64,000 nt of DNA from Paractinoplanes abujensis (GCF_014204895.1 NZ_JACHMF010000001.1:558001-622000); one strand, 5' to 3'. Positions 24,511-34,746 are shown, numbered from the stretch's first letter. Notes: a model not told the origin generated them from the sequence alone. Numbers and translations are program-made.

Positions 24511-25750
24511 CGGTCGGCCTCCTGGCGCGAATCTGGTCGGAGCGAGGATGCGGGTCGGTCTGGTCGGGGCGGCGACGCGGGTCGATCTTGGCCAGCTCGC
24601 CGGACACCCGCGCCCGGACGTGGTTGATCAGGTACATCAGGTCGGGGCAGTAGACGGACGGGTTGAGGAAGCCGGAGCCCGCCCGGAACCGGTGCGTGTA
24701 GTTGCCGCCGCCGCAGATCTCGTGGATCGAGCAGGCCCGGCACGTCGCGCAGAGGGCCTCCTTACCGAGCTGACGGGCCACGATCTGCGGTTCCAGCAGC
24801 GCGGCGTCGAACGGATTGCCACCGGCCGCGGGGCGCACCCGGGTGGCCCCCGCGAAGGCGGTCTTCAACGTGTCGACCTGCTCGATCGTGCCGTCGGTCT
24901 CGATCACGGCGACCCGGATGGGCAGCAGCCCGACCGATTCCGACGTTCCGCGGCCGCCCAGGATCAGCGCGAGGATGTCGTCGAACAGGCGCACGCCCGT
25001 CTCGCGGACCGGCGCGCCGAACCAGCGGTCGAAGATCAACGACAACCACTCCCCGTACGCCGGAGGTCCGCCCGGAACGCGCCCGGGCGGGGGTGTGGTC
25101 CAGTTGCCGTGCGGCAGCAGGAAGTCCATGGTGGGCGGGCCGAGCGCGACCAGCGCCTCGTACGTGGTGATCGGATCGTTCCGCAGGTCCACGGTGCACA
25201 GCAGGCCGGCGTACAGGTGCCGGTGTTGTTGCAGGACGTGCAGGCCACGCAGGACCTCGGCGTGACTGCCGCGGCCGTCGCGGAACTGCCGGTGCCGGTC
25301 GTGCCCGGCCTCGTCACCGTCGACGCTCACGGCGACCCGGATCCGCCACCGGTCGCAGACCTCGGCCACCCGCTCGTCGAACAGCAGCCCGTTGGTCTGC
25401 ATGCCCAGACGCAGCCGGCGGCCGGGCCCGACGATGCTGGTGGCCAGCGCGGCCAGCCGATCGAGGTGCTCGGCCCCGGCCAGCAAGGGCTCGCCGCCGT
25501 GGAAGACCAGGCTCACCGACTCACCGGCGTGCTCGGCGATCCGGCGGCAGGCCGTGGTGAACACGGCCTCGCTCATCACCCGCGGCTGGTCGCGCCAGCT
25601 CTGGTCGGCCGACTCGTAGACGTAGCAGTAGCCGCAGGCCAGGTTGCACCGGCTGTGAATCTTGACGATGAACTGGTTGAAGTTCTCCGGCGCCCAGCCG
25701 CGGGCGGTCAGGGCCGTCACGTCGAGGTCGTCGGGCCAGGACACATTCAT
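24500..25750 (-). CDS. FxsB-family radical SAM/SPASM RiPP maturase
   Basis: 416 residues. The radical SAM motif CxxxCxxC is Cys35, Cys39 and Cys42 in SRCNLACGYCYVYE. Next come VFHGGEPLL (the GGE motif that binds SAM) and VSVDGDEAGHDRHRQFRDGRG. The C-terminal SPASM region has CATCRACSIHEICGGGNYTH and a last Cys around residue 368 (VYCPDL), binding auxiliary 4Fe-4S clusters. FxsB enzymes form C-C cyclophane crosslinks in short aromatic-x-x motifs of the precursor. The start MNVSWPDD follows the precursor stop by 31 nt; the frame is open further upstream but overlaps the precursor gene, so the shorter form is right. Confidence 0.92.
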   Translation of the reverse strand: MNVSWPDDLDVTALTARGWAPENFNQFIVKIHSRCNLACGYCYVYESADQSWRDQPRVMSEAVFTTACRRIAEHAGESVSLVFHGGEPLLAGAEHLDRLAALATSIVGPGRRLRLGMQTNGLLFDERVAEVCDRWRIRVAVSVDGDEAGHDRHRQFRDGRGSHAEVLRGLHVLQQHRHLYAGLLCTVDLRNDPITTYEALVALGPPTMDFLLPHGNWTTPPPGRVPGGPPAYGEWLSLIFDRWFGAPVRETGVRLFDDILALILGGRGTSESVGLLPIRVAVIETDGTIEQVDTLKTAFAGATRVRPAAGGNPFDAALLEPQIVARQLGKEALCATCRACSIHEICGGGNYTHRFRAGSGFLNPSVYCPDLMYLINHVRARVSGELAKIDPRRRPDQTDPHPRSDQIRARRPTGGH

Positions 25751-25781
25751 CAGCCGGCCCCCTGAGCCGCCGCGCGGATGA

Positions 25782-25943
25782 TTACAGGTCGGCGTCCACG
25801 AACGAGTTGAACCCGCCCGGGCCCTCGAGCGCATCAGGGGAGTACACGCGGTCGATCGCCGCGCGCAGGGCGGGATTGAGCTCGGCCAGCAGGTCGTCGT
25901 CGACGTCCCGCAGGTCGATGGCCTCGGGTTCCTGAGCTTCCAT
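25782..25943 (-). CDS. FxsA-like RiPP precursor peptide, 53 residues
   Basis: A small gene read in a different frame from the overlapping 5' extension of fxsB. The leader is acidic and helical (AIDLRDVDDDLLAELNPAL, then RAAIDRVYSPDALEG). The C-terminus is PGGFNSFVDADL. FNS matches the FxS core motif, and FVD directly after it is a second aromatic-x-x triplet. The classical family ends two residues after the Ser; here six residues follow. Ribosome site GGAGG lies 6 nt before the ATG. The next gene is the matching radical SAM enzyme, which makes the assignment secure although the core is atypical. Confidence 0.9.
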   Translation of the reverse strand: MEAQEPEAIDLRDVDDDLLAELNPALRAAIDRVYSPDALEGPGGFNSFVDADL

Positions 25944-26127
25944 GATCTGCCTCCGATCGCCCCGGACCCGCCGGCCGGGGGAAACCGCCCCGGCGGGCCG
26001 AAAGGAGTTTCCTCGAACCTATTGACCAACTTCTCGGCGTTGAACCCGCCTGTCCGATTCGTGACACACGAACGGCAGCAACCCTCGACTCCGGTACCCT
26101 GTGGCGCCCGTACGACGATGCCGCGTG
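25944..26127 (-). promoter_or_regulatory. Leader and probable promoter of the RiPP operon
   Basis: The GGAGG of the precursor gene is at 25950-25954. Upstream on the minus strand a less GC-rich stretch (around 26000-26050, including GTTGGTCAATAGGTT) is the only promoter-like part before the operon. The exact -35/-10 boxes cannot be fixed from one sequence. Confidence 0.35.
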
Positions 26128-26430
26128 TCAGTCAGTTTCAGCGCCACCCGCGGTGATCGGCCTGCGCTGGGACGCGAGCCACGCTGTCCAGTGGAGTAGC
26201 TGGTCTCGTTCCCGGCGTAAGGACTCGAAGTCGGTCAGGGCGATGTCGAGACGGCCGAAGGCAATTGTGGGCCGAGTGCCGGCACGTAGTGGCTCGGCGA
26301 AACAGGCGCTGATGCACTCAGCCGGCCAGGCATCCGGGGAGCCCGAGAAGGGCGGATCGGCTGGTTGCGGCCGAACCGGACGCCGGACAACGCGCGCCCG
26401 GCGGCGGTGAGTGGCAGCTCCGGCGTGCCT
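26128..26430 (-). pseudogene. Start-less open frame, possible gene relic upstream of the RiPP operon
   Basis: A minus-strand frame of 100 codons bounded by stops, with no ATG or GTG start. Its second half looks like genuine protein (PTIAFGRLDIALTDFESL, then RRERDQLLHWTAWLASQRRP), with helical periodicity and normal amino-acid mix. The first half is Arg/Pro-rich and not protein-like. This could be the 3' end of a lost gene, or chance. No family recognised. The rest of the 559 bp between the precursor and glgB shows no gene. Confidence 0.3.
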
Positions 26431-26502
26431 TCAGATGGATTGAGTGCGACACATCGATCACCCTCCGGTGAGGATGAGCGATGCGCCGCACTCTACGAGG
26501 CG

Positions 26503-28653
26503 TCAGGACTCCAGGCGGAGCCAGATCGCGCCGAGCGGGGGCACCCGCAGCGACACGGAGTAGTCGAAGCCGTGCCACGGCTGGGCGTCTGTGTCGACGC
26601 CGCCCAGGTTGCCGACGCCCGAGCCGCCGTAGAGCTCGCTGTCGGTGTTGATCACCTCGGTCCAGCGGCCTGCTCGGGGCAGGCCGATGCGGTACTGCTC
26701 GTGCGGCACGGCGGCGAAGTTCACGATGCACGCCAGTGGGGCGCCGTCGGGGGCGAACCGCACGAACGAGAACGTGTTGTGCTGCGAGTCCTCGCTGGTG
26801 ATCCACCGGAAGCCGCTGGCCTCGGTGTCCTGCGACCAGATCGCCGGTGTCTCCTTGTAGACCCGGTTCAGGTCCTTGACCAGCGACTGCACGCCGCCGA
26901 ACTGCGGGTCCTCGATCAGCTGCCAGTCGAGGCCGCGTTCCTCGCTCCACTCGCGCAGGTCGCCCAGCTCGGCTCCCATGAAGAGCAGCTGCTTGCCGGT
27001 GAAGGCCCACATGAACCCGAGCAGGGCCCGCGTGTTGGCCAGCTTCTGCCACAGGTCGCCGGGCATCTTGCCGGTCAGCGAGCCCTTGCCGTGCACGACC
27101 TCGTCGTGGCTGATCGGCAGGATGTAGTTCTCGCTCCAGGCGTACACCGTCGCGAACGTCATCTGGTGGTGGTGCCACTGGCGGTAGATGGGCTCCTTCT
27201 CGATGTACGACAGGGTGTCGTTCATCCAGCCCATGTTCCACTTGAAGCCGAACCCGAGGCCGCCCAGGTGGGTGGGGCGGGTGACGCCGGGCCACGCGGT
27301 CGACTCCTCGGCCACCGTGACGACGCCGGGGTAGTTCTTGTAGACCGTCGCGTTCATCTCCTGCAGGAAGCTGATCGCGTCGAGGTTCTCCCGGCCGCCG
27401 TACTGGTTGGGGGTCCACTCGCCGTCCTTGCGCGAGTAGTCCAGGTAGAGCATCGAGGCCACCGCGTCGACCCGCAGGCCGTCGGCGTGGAACTCCTCGC
27501 ACCAGTAGAGCGCGTTGGCCACCAGGAAGTTGCGCACCTCCTTGCGGCCGAAGTCGAAGACGTACGTGCCCCAGTCCGGGTGCTCGCCGCGACGCCAGTC
27601 GCCGTGCTCGTAGAGCGGGGTGCCGTCGAACCGGGCCAGCGCCCACTCGTCCTTGGGGAAGTGGGCCGGCACCCAGTCCAGGATCACGCCGATGCCGGCC
27701 TGGTGCAGCTTGTCGACCAGGTAGCGGAACTCGTCGGGGGTGCCGAAACGCGACGTCGGGGCGTAGTAGCCGGTGACCTGATAGCCCCAGGAGCCGCCGA
27801 ACGGGTGCTCCATCACGGGCATCAGCTCGACGTGCGTGAAGCCGGTCTCGGTGACGTACTGGACCAGCTGCTCGGCCAGCTCGGTGTAGGACAGGCCGGG
27901 GCGCCACGAGCCGAGATGCACCTCGTACGCACTCATCGGCTCCTGATGCCACTGCTTCGTGGCACGCTGGGTCATCCAGTCGTTGTCGGCCCACTCGTAC
28001 GCGCTCTCGTAGACCACGGAGGCCGTGGCCGGCGGCACCTCGGTGTGCTGGGCCAGCGGGTCGGCGTGCTCACGCCACTGCCCGTCCCGCCCGAGGATCT
28101 TGAACTTGTACTTGTTGCCGGCGTGCGCGTCGGGCAGGTAGATCTCCCACACGCCGCTGGAGCCGAGCGAACGCATCGGCCACCCGTCGAACGGGCCCCA
28201 GCCGGTGAAGTCGCCGATCACCTGCACACCGCGGGCGCCCGGGGCCCAGACCGCGAAGCCGACACCGGACTCGCGCGGCTGCGCGCCGAGCACCTTCCAC
28301 AGCTTCTCGTGGCGGCCCTCGCCGATCAGGTGCAGGTCGAGTTCGCCCAGCGTGGGCAGGTGCCGGTACGGGTCGTCGACCACGTCGCCGTCGACGTCGA
28401 GCCGGTAGTCGAGCACCAGCCCGGGCACCTCGGCCGCGAAGACGCCGTCGGGGTGGACCTGGGTCATCTCGACGCGCTCGCCCTCGTGGACGAGCGTGAC
28501 CGCCTTGGCGCCCTTGCGCAGCGTGCGGATCACCGTGTTGCCGCCGCCCGGGTGGGCGCCGAGCACCGAGTGCGGGTCGTGGGTGTCACCGGCCACCACG
28601 CTGTTCAGGGCGCGCTGGTCGGCGGCGAGCGAGGAGTCGGAGTGGCCGATCAC
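26503..28653 (-). CDS. glgB: 1,4-alpha-glucan branching enzyme
   Basis: 716 residues. An N-terminal extension and CBM48 domain ([20 protein letters not shown]) precede a GH13 barrel. Catalytic Asp nucleophile in [15 protein letters not shown], acid/base Glu in [12 protein letters not shown], and the third carboxylate region in [15 protein letters not shown]. It transfers chains to alpha-1,6 positions, branching the glucan built by GlgE. The GTG start at 28653 has GAAGGAG upstream; the ORF continues 5' into the maltokinase region but without support. Last gene of the glgE-treS-pep2-glgB operon. Confidence 0.95.
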   Translation of the reverse strand: MIGHSDSSLAADQRALNSVVAGDTHDPHSVLGAHPGGGNTVIRTLRKGAKAVTLVHEGERVEMTQVHPDGVFAAEVPGLVLDYRLDVDGDVVDDPYRHLPTLGELDLHLIGEGRHEKLWKVLGAQPRESGVGFAVWAPGARGVQVIGDFTGWGPFDGWPMRSLGSSGVWEIYLPDAHAGNKYKFKILGRDGQWREHADPLAQHTEVPPATASVVYESAYEWADNDWMTQRATKQWHQEPMSAYEVHLGSWRPGLSYTELAEQLVQYVTETGFTHVELMPVMEHPFGGSWGYQVTGYYAPTSRFGTPDEFRYLVDKLHQAGIGVILDWVPAHFPKDEWALARFDGTPLYEHGDWRRGEHPDWGTYVFDFGRKEVRNFLVANALYWCEEFHADGLRVDAVASMLYLDYSRKDGEWTPNQYGGRENLDAISFLQEMNATVYKNYPGVVTVAEESTAWPGVTRPTHLGGLGFGFKWNMGWMNDTLSYIEKEPIYRQWHHHQMTFATVYAWSENYILPISHDEVVHGKGSLTGKMPGDLWQKLANTRALLGFMWAFTGKQLLFMGAELGDLREWSEERGLDWQLIEDPQFGGVQSLVKDLNRVYKETPAIWSQDTEASGFRWITSEDSQHNTFSFVRFAPDGAPLACIVNFAAVPHEQYRIGLPRAGRWTEVINTDSELYGGSGVGNLGGVDTDAQPWHGFDYSVSLRVPPLGAIWLRLES

Positions 28654-28681
28654 GAGGGGGAATCTCCTTCGTTGTGGTGGG

Positions 28682-29992
28682 TCAGCCGACGAGCCGGGCG
28701 ATGGATCGCAGCGGGATCCGCAGCCATCCGGGCCGGTGCCGGGATTCGTACGCGGCCTCGTAGACCGCCTTGTCCAGCTCGTACGCCGCCAGCAGCGCGC
28801 CCTGCTCCCGCGGGTCGCGGCCGGAGACGTTGGCGTAGCCGTCGCAGAACGCCGACCGGTTGCGGTCGACCCATTCGCGGGCCCGCGCCGCCAGGTGCTC
28901 GTCGTCGTCCTGGTCGACCAGCAGCTGGTAGGCCGCGTACTCGTAGGACCGGAGCACACCGGCCACGTCGCGCAGCGGCGAGTCGGGCAGCCGGCGTTCG
29001 TCGAGCGGGGCCCCCGGCTCGCCCTCGAAGTCGATCAGCAGCCACGCCTCGGGCACCCGCAGCACCTGGCCCAGGTGCAGGTCGCCGTGCACCCGCTGCA
29101 CCTCGACCGGCTCGCCGGTCAGGGCCCGGAACTGGGCCTCGATCGTCGGCACGTACTGCTGGATCTCGGCCACGGCCTGGGCCGCCTCGCGCAGCCGGGC
29201 CAGCATGACGTCGACCGGGAACGCGGACGGGCCCGAACCGAGCGCCTCGGCCAGGTCGGCGTGCACCGACGCGACCGCCTCGCCCAGCCGGTAGGACTCG
29301 CCCTGGAAGTCACCGCCCACCTCGTCGGCGCCCATCTCGGCGTCGGCGAACAGGTCACGGGCCGAGGCCGTGGCCATCGCCCACCCCTCGGCCGAGTTCG
29401 CCGCGTACTGCGTCACCATGCCCAGCGGGCACGGCTCACCGCTCTCGGTGGTCTCGAACGACCCCAGCAGCCGCGCCACGTGCGGGTTGTTGCGCCGGCC
29501 GAGCACCCGGTTGAGCTCGATGTCGGGGTTGATCCCGGCCGACACGCGGCGGAACACCTTGAGGATGGCGTCCTGCTCGAAGATCACGCTGGTGTTGCTC
29601 TGCTCGGCGTCGAACACCCGCGGCCACAGCTCGACCGGGAACTCCGCGCCCGGTTCGGGCTCGAAGATGACGTCACCGACCGTGCCCCCGGCCGCGATCA
29701 GGGCCAGGAGCTTACGGGCGGCGGCGGTGTCGTAGAGCGCGTCGTAGCCGATGCGCTCGCCGTCGGTGCCTATCGTCGCGACCTCGCTGTACTCCACGAT
29801 CGGGCCGGAACCCCAGGCCACGACGATCTGGTACCGCTCGGAGCTGCCGTCGGTGTACTCGACGTCGACCAGCACCAGGTCGAGGTTCTCGGCCAGCGTC
29901 GTGCTCGACGCCTCCTTGACCGACGACAGGGTGCGGGAACGTCCGGCGTACCACCGCTGCTGCGGCAGCCATTCGGCGAAAGGCAACGTCAT
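28682..29992 (-). CDS. pep2: Maltokinase (ATP: maltose 1-phosphotransferase)
   Basis: 436 residues. It opens with the maltokinase cap [17 protein letters not shown]. The kinase-like lobe has [13 protein letters not shown] (catalytic Asp, APH-like fold) and LIDFEGEPG (metal-binding Asp). It makes maltose-1-phosphate, the substrate of GlgE, from maltose supplied by TreS. It starts in an ATGA overlap with treS, with GAGGAGAAG as ribosome site; in many actinobacteria the two proteins form a complex. Confidence 0.95.
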   Translation of the reverse strand: MTLPFAEWLPQQRWYAGRSRTLSSVKEASSTTLAENLDLVLVDVEYTDGSSERYQIVVAWGSGPIVEYSEVATIGTDGERIGYDALYDTAAARKLLALIAAGGTVGDVIFEPEPGAEFPVELWPRVFDAEQSNTSVIFEQDAILKVFRRVSAGINPDIELNRVLGRRNNPHVARLLGSFETTESGEPCPLGMVTQYAANSAEGWAMATASARDLFADAEMGADEVGGDFQGESYRLGEAVASVHADLAEALGSGPSAFPVDVMLARLREAAQAVAEIQQYVPTIEAQFRALTGEPVEVQRVHGDLHLGQVLRVPEAWLLIDFEGEPGAPLDERRLPDSPLRDVAGVLRSYEYAAYQLLVDQDDDEHLAARAREWVDRNRSAFCDGYANVSGRDPREQGALLAAYELDKAVYEAAYESRHRPGWLRIPLRSIARLVG

Positions 29993-31782
29993 TGCTTCTC
30001 CTCGGACCCACACAGCTGGAACCAGTAGAAGCCGTGCCCGGGGAGGGTCAGAAGGTACGGCAGCTGGCCGATGCGCGGGAAGTTCACGTGCCCGGTCAGT
30101 TCGACGGGGGTGTACCCGTTCCAGTGCTGCAGGTTCAGCTCGATCGGTTGCGGGAAGCGCGACAGGTTGTTGACGCAGAGCACGACGTCGTCGCCGTCCT
30201 CACGCAGGTACGCCAGCACCGACGGGTTCGATCCGCCCAGTTCGCGGAAGGTTCCGACGGCGAACGCTTCGTGGCGGCGTCGCACCGCAAGCATGGTACG
30301 CGTCCAGTTGAGCAGGGACGTGGAACTGTCCCGCTGGGCCTCGACGTTGACGGCCTGGTAGCCGTACACCGGGTCCTGGTTGGCCGGCAGGTAGAGCCGG
30401 CCCGGATGGGCCGTGGAGAACCCGGCGTTGCGGTCGGGAGTCCACTGCATCGGTGTGCGCACACCGTCGCGGTCACCGAGCCAGATGTTGTCGCCCATGC
30501 CGATCTCGTCGCCGTAATACAGCACCGGCGAGCCGGGCAGTGACAGCAGCATGGCCGTGAACAGCTCGATCTGGTTGCGGTCGTTCTCCAGCAGCGGAGC
30601 CAGCCGGCGCCGGATGCCCACGTTCGCCTTCATCCGCGGGTCCTTGGCGTACTCCGAATACATGTAGTCGCGCTCTTCGTCGGTGACCATTTCGAGCGTG
30701 AGCTCGTCGTGGTTGCGCAGGAAGATGCCCCACTGGCAGTTGTCGGGGATGGCCGGCGTCTGCGCCATGATCTCGGAGATCGGGAAGCGGGACTCGCGCC
30801 GGACCGCCATGAAGATGCGCGGCATCAGCGGGAAGTGGAACGCCATGTGGCACTCGTCGCCGCCCGCCTTGGGGTCGCCGAAGTACTCCACCACGTCGGC
30901 CGGCCACTGGTTGGCCTCGGCCAGCAGCACCCGGCCCGGGAACTCGTCGTCGATCACCTTGCGGCAGTGCTTGAGGAAGGCGTGCGTCTCGGGCAGGTTC
31001 TCGCCGTTGGTGCCCTCCCGCTCGTACAGGTAGGGCACGGCGTCCAGCCGGAAACCGTCGATGCCCAGGTCGAGCCAGAAGCGCAGGACGTCGAGCATCG
31101 CCTCCTGCACAGCCGGGTTGTCGTAGTTGAGATCGGGCTGGTGCGAGAAGAACCGGTGCCAGAAGAACTGCCGGCGCACCGGGTCGAACGTCCAGTTGGA
31201 CTCCTCGGTGTCGACGAAGATGACCCGCGCGTCCTGGTACTTCTCGCTGGTGTCGCTCCAGACGTAGAAGTCGCCGTACGGCCCGTCGGGGTCGCGCCGC
31301 GACTCCTGGAACCACATGTGCTGGTCGGAGGTGTGGTTCATGACCAGGTCGGTGATGACGCGGATGCCCCGCTTGTGCGCCGCGTCGAGCAGCGCCACGA
31401 AGTCCTCGACCGTGCCGAACTCGGGCAGCACGCGGTAGAAGTCGCTGATGTCGTAACCGCCGTCGCGCAGCGGCGACTGGTAGAACGGCGGCAGCCACAG
31501 GCAGTCGACGCCGAGCCACTGCAGGTAGTCAAGGCGCTCGATCAGGCCGCGCAGGTCGCCCGAGCCGTCGGTGCCGGAGTCGTAGAACGCCCGGACCAGC
31601 ACCTCGTAGAAGACGGCGCGCTGGAACCACGTGCGGTCGGCCGGCAGCGCCCGGGCGTGCTCGAAGTCGTCGGCGCTGGGGTGTTCCACCACCCCGTCCT
31701 CGACGTGGCTGCCCTCGGCCGGGTCGTGCTCGTCAGCGCCGAGGCCGGCCGCCTCGAGGTCGAGATCGTCTTTCTGGTCCAT
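29989..31782 (-). CDS. treS: Trehalose synthase (maltose alpha-D-glucosyltransferase)
   Basis: 597 residues. A GH13 enzyme with an acidic N-terminal extension, then [20 protein letters not shown]. Key motifs: [37 protein letters not shown] (nucleophile Asp), [17 protein letters not shown] (acid/base Glu), [13 protein letters not shown]. It interconverts trehalose and maltose. The start MDQKDDLD is preferred because GTGGGGAA lies upstream; a GTG four codons earlier is possible. It follows glgE by 38 nt and is coupled to pep2. Confidence 0.95.
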   Translation of the reverse strand: MDQKDDLDLEAAGLGADEHDPAEGSHVEDGVVEHPSADDFEHARALPADRTWFQRAVFYEVLVRAFYDSGTDGSGDLRGLIERLDYLQWLGVDCLWLPPFYQSPLRDGGYDISDFYRVLPEFGTVEDFVALLDAAHKRGIRVITDLVMNHTSDQHMWFQESRRDPDGPYGDFYVWSDTSEKYQDARVIFVDTEESNWTFDPVRRQFFWHRFFSHQPDLNYDNPAVQEAMLDVLRFWLDLGIDGFRLDAVPYLYEREGTNGENLPETHAFLKHCRKVIDDEFPGRVLLAEANQWPADVVEYFGDPKAGGDECHMAFHFPLMPRIFMAVRRESRFPISEIMAQTPAIPDNCQWGIFLRNHDELTLEMVTDEERDYMYSEYAKDPRMKANVGIRRRLAPLLENDRNQIELFTAMLLSLPGSPVLYYGDEIGMGDNIWLGDRDGVRTPMQWTPDRNAGFSTAHPGRLYLPANQDPVYGYQAVNVEAQRDSSTSLLNWTRTMLAVRRRHEAFAVGTFRELGGSNPSVLAYLREDGDDVVLCVNNLSRFPQPIELNLQHWNGYTPVELTGHVNFPRIGQLPYLLTLPGHGFYWFQLCGSEEKQ

Positions 31783-31820
31783 CAGGTTCCCCACCTACCC
31801 ACCCGCAGGTACTTGAATCT

Positions 31821-33785
31821 TTACTTCGGCTCAATCACGAAGATGTGCGCCGGCTCGACGTACGGATCGATCCGCACGGCGTTGTGCTGTCCCCACTCGT
31901 ACGTGGCCCCGGTGATCTGGTCGGTCACCGTGAACCGGTCGTGCCAGTCCAAACCGAGTGCCGGCATGTCCAGCACCGTGTTGCCCCACTGCACCGTCGT
32001 CGAGTCGAAGGTGACCACCACGAGAACCGTGTTTCCGGTGTCGGGGTCACGCTTGGAGAAACAGAGCAGCGCGCCGTTGTCGATCTCGTGGAACTTCAGG
32101 TTGCGCAGCCAGTGCAGGGCGGGGTTGTCGTCGCGGATGCGGTTGAGCCGGGTGATGTACGGGGCCAGCGACCGGCCGGACCGCTCGGCGGCCGCCCAGT
32201 CCCGCGGCTTGAGCTCGAACTTCTCGTTGTCGATGTACTCTTCGGCGCCCGGCCGCGGCACGTGCTCGAACAGCTCGTACCCGGAGTACATGCCCCATGA
32301 CGGCGTGAGCATGCTGGCCAGGACGGCCCGAATCTTGAACATCGGCGGGCCGCCGTGCTGCAGCGACTCGTGCAGGATGTCGGGGGTGTTGGGCCAGAAG
32401 TTGGGGCGCATCCAGTCGATCGTGGTGAGCAGCGTCTCCATGTACTGCCGCATCTCCCACGCCGTCGTGCGCCAGGTGAAATACGTGTACGACTGGGTGA
32501 AGCCGACCTTGCCGAGCCCGTTCATCATCGCGGGCCTGGTGAACGCCTCGGCCAGGAACAGCACCTCGGGGTTCGTCTCCTTGACCTTGGCGATCAGCCA
32601 CTGCCAGAAGTTGAGCGCCTTGGTGTGCGGGTTGTCGACGCGGAAGACCTTCACGCCGGTGTGCACCCAGTGCATGACGACGCGATAGACCTCCTCGCGC
32701 AGCGTCTTGTAGTCGTTGTCCCAGTTGATCGGGTAGATGTCCTGGTATTTCTTGGGCGGGTTCTCCGCGTAGGCGATCGTGCCGTCGGCCCGCCGGGTGA
32801 AGAACTCGGGGTTGCTCTTGACCCAGGGGTGGTCGGGGGCGGCCTGCAGCGCCAGGTCCATGGCGATCTCGAGGCCGTGCTCCTCCGCCTTGGCGATGAA
32901 CGCCTTGAAGTCCTCCAGCGTGCCCAGTTCGGGGTGGATCGCGTCGTGGCCGCCCTCGTCGGAGCCGATGGCCCACGGCGAGCCCACGTCCTGCGGGCGG
33001 GCCACGAGCGTGTTGTTGCGGCCCTTGCGGTTGACCTTGCCGATCGGGTGGATCGGGGGCAGGTAGAGGATGTTGAAGCCCATGGCGGCGACGGCCGGGA
33101 TGCGCTCGGCCGCGGTGACGAACGTGCCGTGCTTGATCGGCGTCGACTCGGGGCCGATCTCGGCGCCCTCGGAGCGGGGGAAGAACTCGTACCAAGCGGA
33201 GTAGAGCGCGCGCTTGCGGTCGACCCAGATCGCGTACGACCGGGTGGTGGTGACCAGCTGCCGCACCGGGTGGTGCCAGAGCAGCTCCTCCAGGTCGAGC
33301 GCGGGGGAGACCCGGGCGAACAGCGAGCGCTGGTCGTCGCGCAGGGCTGCGGCCGCGTCGCGCACCCGCTCCTCGTCGTGCGCCGGCACGATCTTGGTGG
33401 CCAGGTCGAGCACGTCGGCGCCCTCGGCCAGGTCGTTCGCGAGATCCTCCAGGCCCTGCCCGGCGCCGATCTTCTTCACGACGGCGTCGCGCCACGTCCG
33501 GTACGGGTCGTCGAAGGCCTCGACGGTGAACGTCCAGCGGCCGACCCGGTCGGGCCGGATCACGCCGTGCCACTGGTCCAGACCAGGCTCGCCGGGGCGC
33601 ATGCGGGTGAACGGCTCCGACTCGCCGTCGGGGCCACGCCATACCACGTTGACCCCGAGCGCGTTATGACCTTCGCGATAGGACACGGCGGAAACCGGCA
33701 CGATTTCGCCGACGACGGCCTTGGCCGGGTAACGGCCACAGGACACCGAGGGCGTCACGTCTTCGATGGGAAAGCGACCGGTCAT
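31821..33785 (-). CDS. glgE: Alpha-1,4-glucan:maltose-1-phosphate maltosyltransferase
   Basis: 654 residues. Opens with TGRFPIEDVTPSVSCGRYPAKA without the first few codons of the longer frame; GGTGGAG precedes this ATG. GlgE landmarks: FNILYLPPIHPIGKVNRKG, catalytic Asp in VKVFRVDNPHTKAL, Glu in VLFLAEAFTRPAMM, and YTYFTWRT. It extends alpha-glucans with maltosyl units from maltose-1-phosphate. First gene of a four-gene operon that covers the whole route from trehalose to branched glucan. Confidence 0.96.
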   Translation of the reverse strand: MTGRFPIEDVTPSVSCGRYPAKAVVGEIVPVSAVSYREGHNALGVNVVWRGPDGESEPFTRMRPGEPGLDQWHGVIRPDRVGRWTFTVEAFDDPYRTWRDAVVKKIGAGQGLEDLANDLAEGADVLDLATKIVPAHDEERVRDAAAALRDDQRSLFARVSPALDLEELLWHHPVRQLVTTTRSYAIWVDRKRALYSAWYEFFPRSEGAEIGPESTPIKHGTFVTAAERIPAVAAMGFNILYLPPIHPIGKVNRKGRNNTLVARPQDVGSPWAIGSDEGGHDAIHPELGTLEDFKAFIAKAEEHGLEIAMDLALQAAPDHPWVKSNPEFFTRRADGTIAYAENPPKKYQDIYPINWDNDYKTLREEVYRVVMHWVHTGVKVFRVDNPHTKALNFWQWLIAKVKETNPEVLFLAEAFTRPAMMNGLGKVGFTQSYTYFTWRTTAWEMRQYMETLLTTIDWMRPNFWPNTPDILHESLQHGGPPMFKIRAVLASMLTPSWGMYSGYELFEHVPRPGAEEYIDNEKFELKPRDWAAAERSGRSLAPYITRLNRIRDDNPALHWLRNLKFHEIDNGALLCFSKRDPDTGNTVLVVVTFDSTTVQWGNTVLDMPALGLDWHDRFTVTDQITGATYEWGQHNAVRIDPYVEPAHIFVIEPK

Positions 33786-34164
33786 GATCTCCACCGTAAT
33801 CTTCAAGGGCGCGGGCGGGGGCGGCTAATCCAGACCGCCGTCAGGGCATACTTCTCCGCTGTGGAGGCGCCGCAAACGGCAGCGTGCCGATGCGCTCAAC
33901 CTACCGGAGTCCGCTCGGTCCGGCGCATCCAGGCGCGGCCTGTCGCCACCGATGAAATCAGCCATTTCCCCGGCGCTTGATGCCTGCCGAATTTGATCAT
34001 CGGAACGTTACCGGCAGTTTTCCGCCCGTCGGCCCGGCCGACGGGAGCGCCTTGGTTGCCGCGCGGTCCCAACCCGGTGACCCCCCTCAGATCCCCCTCC
34101 GCCGCGACCGAGAGGTATCCCGTGACGCGGACCGACCGGGCCGCGCCGGAACGGAGGAGACCTC
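33786..34164. other. Divergent intergenic region upstream of glgE
   Basis: About 380 bp without a gene. It must hold the glgE operon promoter (minus strand) and the promoter of the 34165 gene (plus strand). A 9-bp hairpin CCCGTCGGC/GCCGACGGG lies at about 34025-34045. An AT-richer stretch near 33985-34020 (GAATTTGATCATCGGAACG) is the most promoter-like segment. Confidence 0.35.
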
Positions 34165-34737
34165 GTGGCTGGACCGTCTGTCGAGCTGTCGCCCGTCATC
34201 GCGGCGAGCACGCACTGGCTCTCGCGTGCCTACCCGGCGGGTAGCCCCGACACGATCGCCCACACCCTGTCGGAGCTGCAGGCCCGGCAGGCCGTGACGG
34301 TCGCCGCGTGGCTGCGCTACCCGACGGAGGTCGACGCCGCGCTGGTGGCGATCGCCGGGCCCGGCGGCTCGGCCGTGCTCGACTGGCGCGCCGGCAGCGA
34401 GCCCGAGGACGAGGAGGCCGAGGAGGAGGGCTGGCGCACCTGGGTCGACGAGGTCGTGGTCAGCTGGGCCGCCTGCCTGCTGGCCGACCCCGAGCTGGCC
34501 CGCCGCGGGGTCGACGCGGTCATCGCCGCGATGCCGTCCGCCGACGACCGGCCGCTGCCCTACCCGCGCAAGAACGGCGCCGCGCCGGCCGAGTTCCGCC
34601 GCCTGCTCGAGCCCGACCTGCGCGACCGCGACGCCGCCGTCCTGCTCCGCCACCCCGACCTGCTCGAGCCGGTCGCCGAGATGCACCGCGACACCCTGCT
34701 GTATCTGCTCGACGTCGAGCAGCCGCTGGTCGCCTGA
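34165..34737 (+). CDS. Hypothetical protein, 190 residues
   Basis: Not recognised. Soluble, Ala- and acid-rich, helical, with WRTWVDEVVVSWAACLLADP and a distal LLRHPDLLEPVAEMHRDTLL. GTG start with GGAGGAG at good spacing. Single gene followed by a strong terminator, placed between the divergent glgE operon and the sigma factor gene. Confidence 0.75.
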   Translation: MAGPSVELSPVIAASTHWLSRAYPAGSPDTIAHTLSELQARQAVTVAAWLRYPTEVDAALVAIAGPGGSAVLDWRAGSEPEDEEAEEEGWRTWVDEVVVSWAACLLADPELARRGVDAVIAAMPSADDRPLPYPRKNGAAPAEFRRLLEPDLRDRDAAVLLRHPDLLEPVAEMHRDTLLYLLDVEQPLVA

Positions 34738-34746
34738 AACCGCCGG

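Noticed and set aside
25751..26029. Longer N-terminus for the FxsB radical SAM protein
   Set aside because: The extension overlaps the precursor gene in another frame, is Arg/Ser/Pro-rich and has no homologous character; MNVSWPDD is the natural start.
26153..26410. Plus-strand ORF of 85 codons upstream of the RiPP operon
   Set aside because: Ser/Arg/Lys-rich with no domain and no good ribosome site; the opposite strand looks more protein-like.
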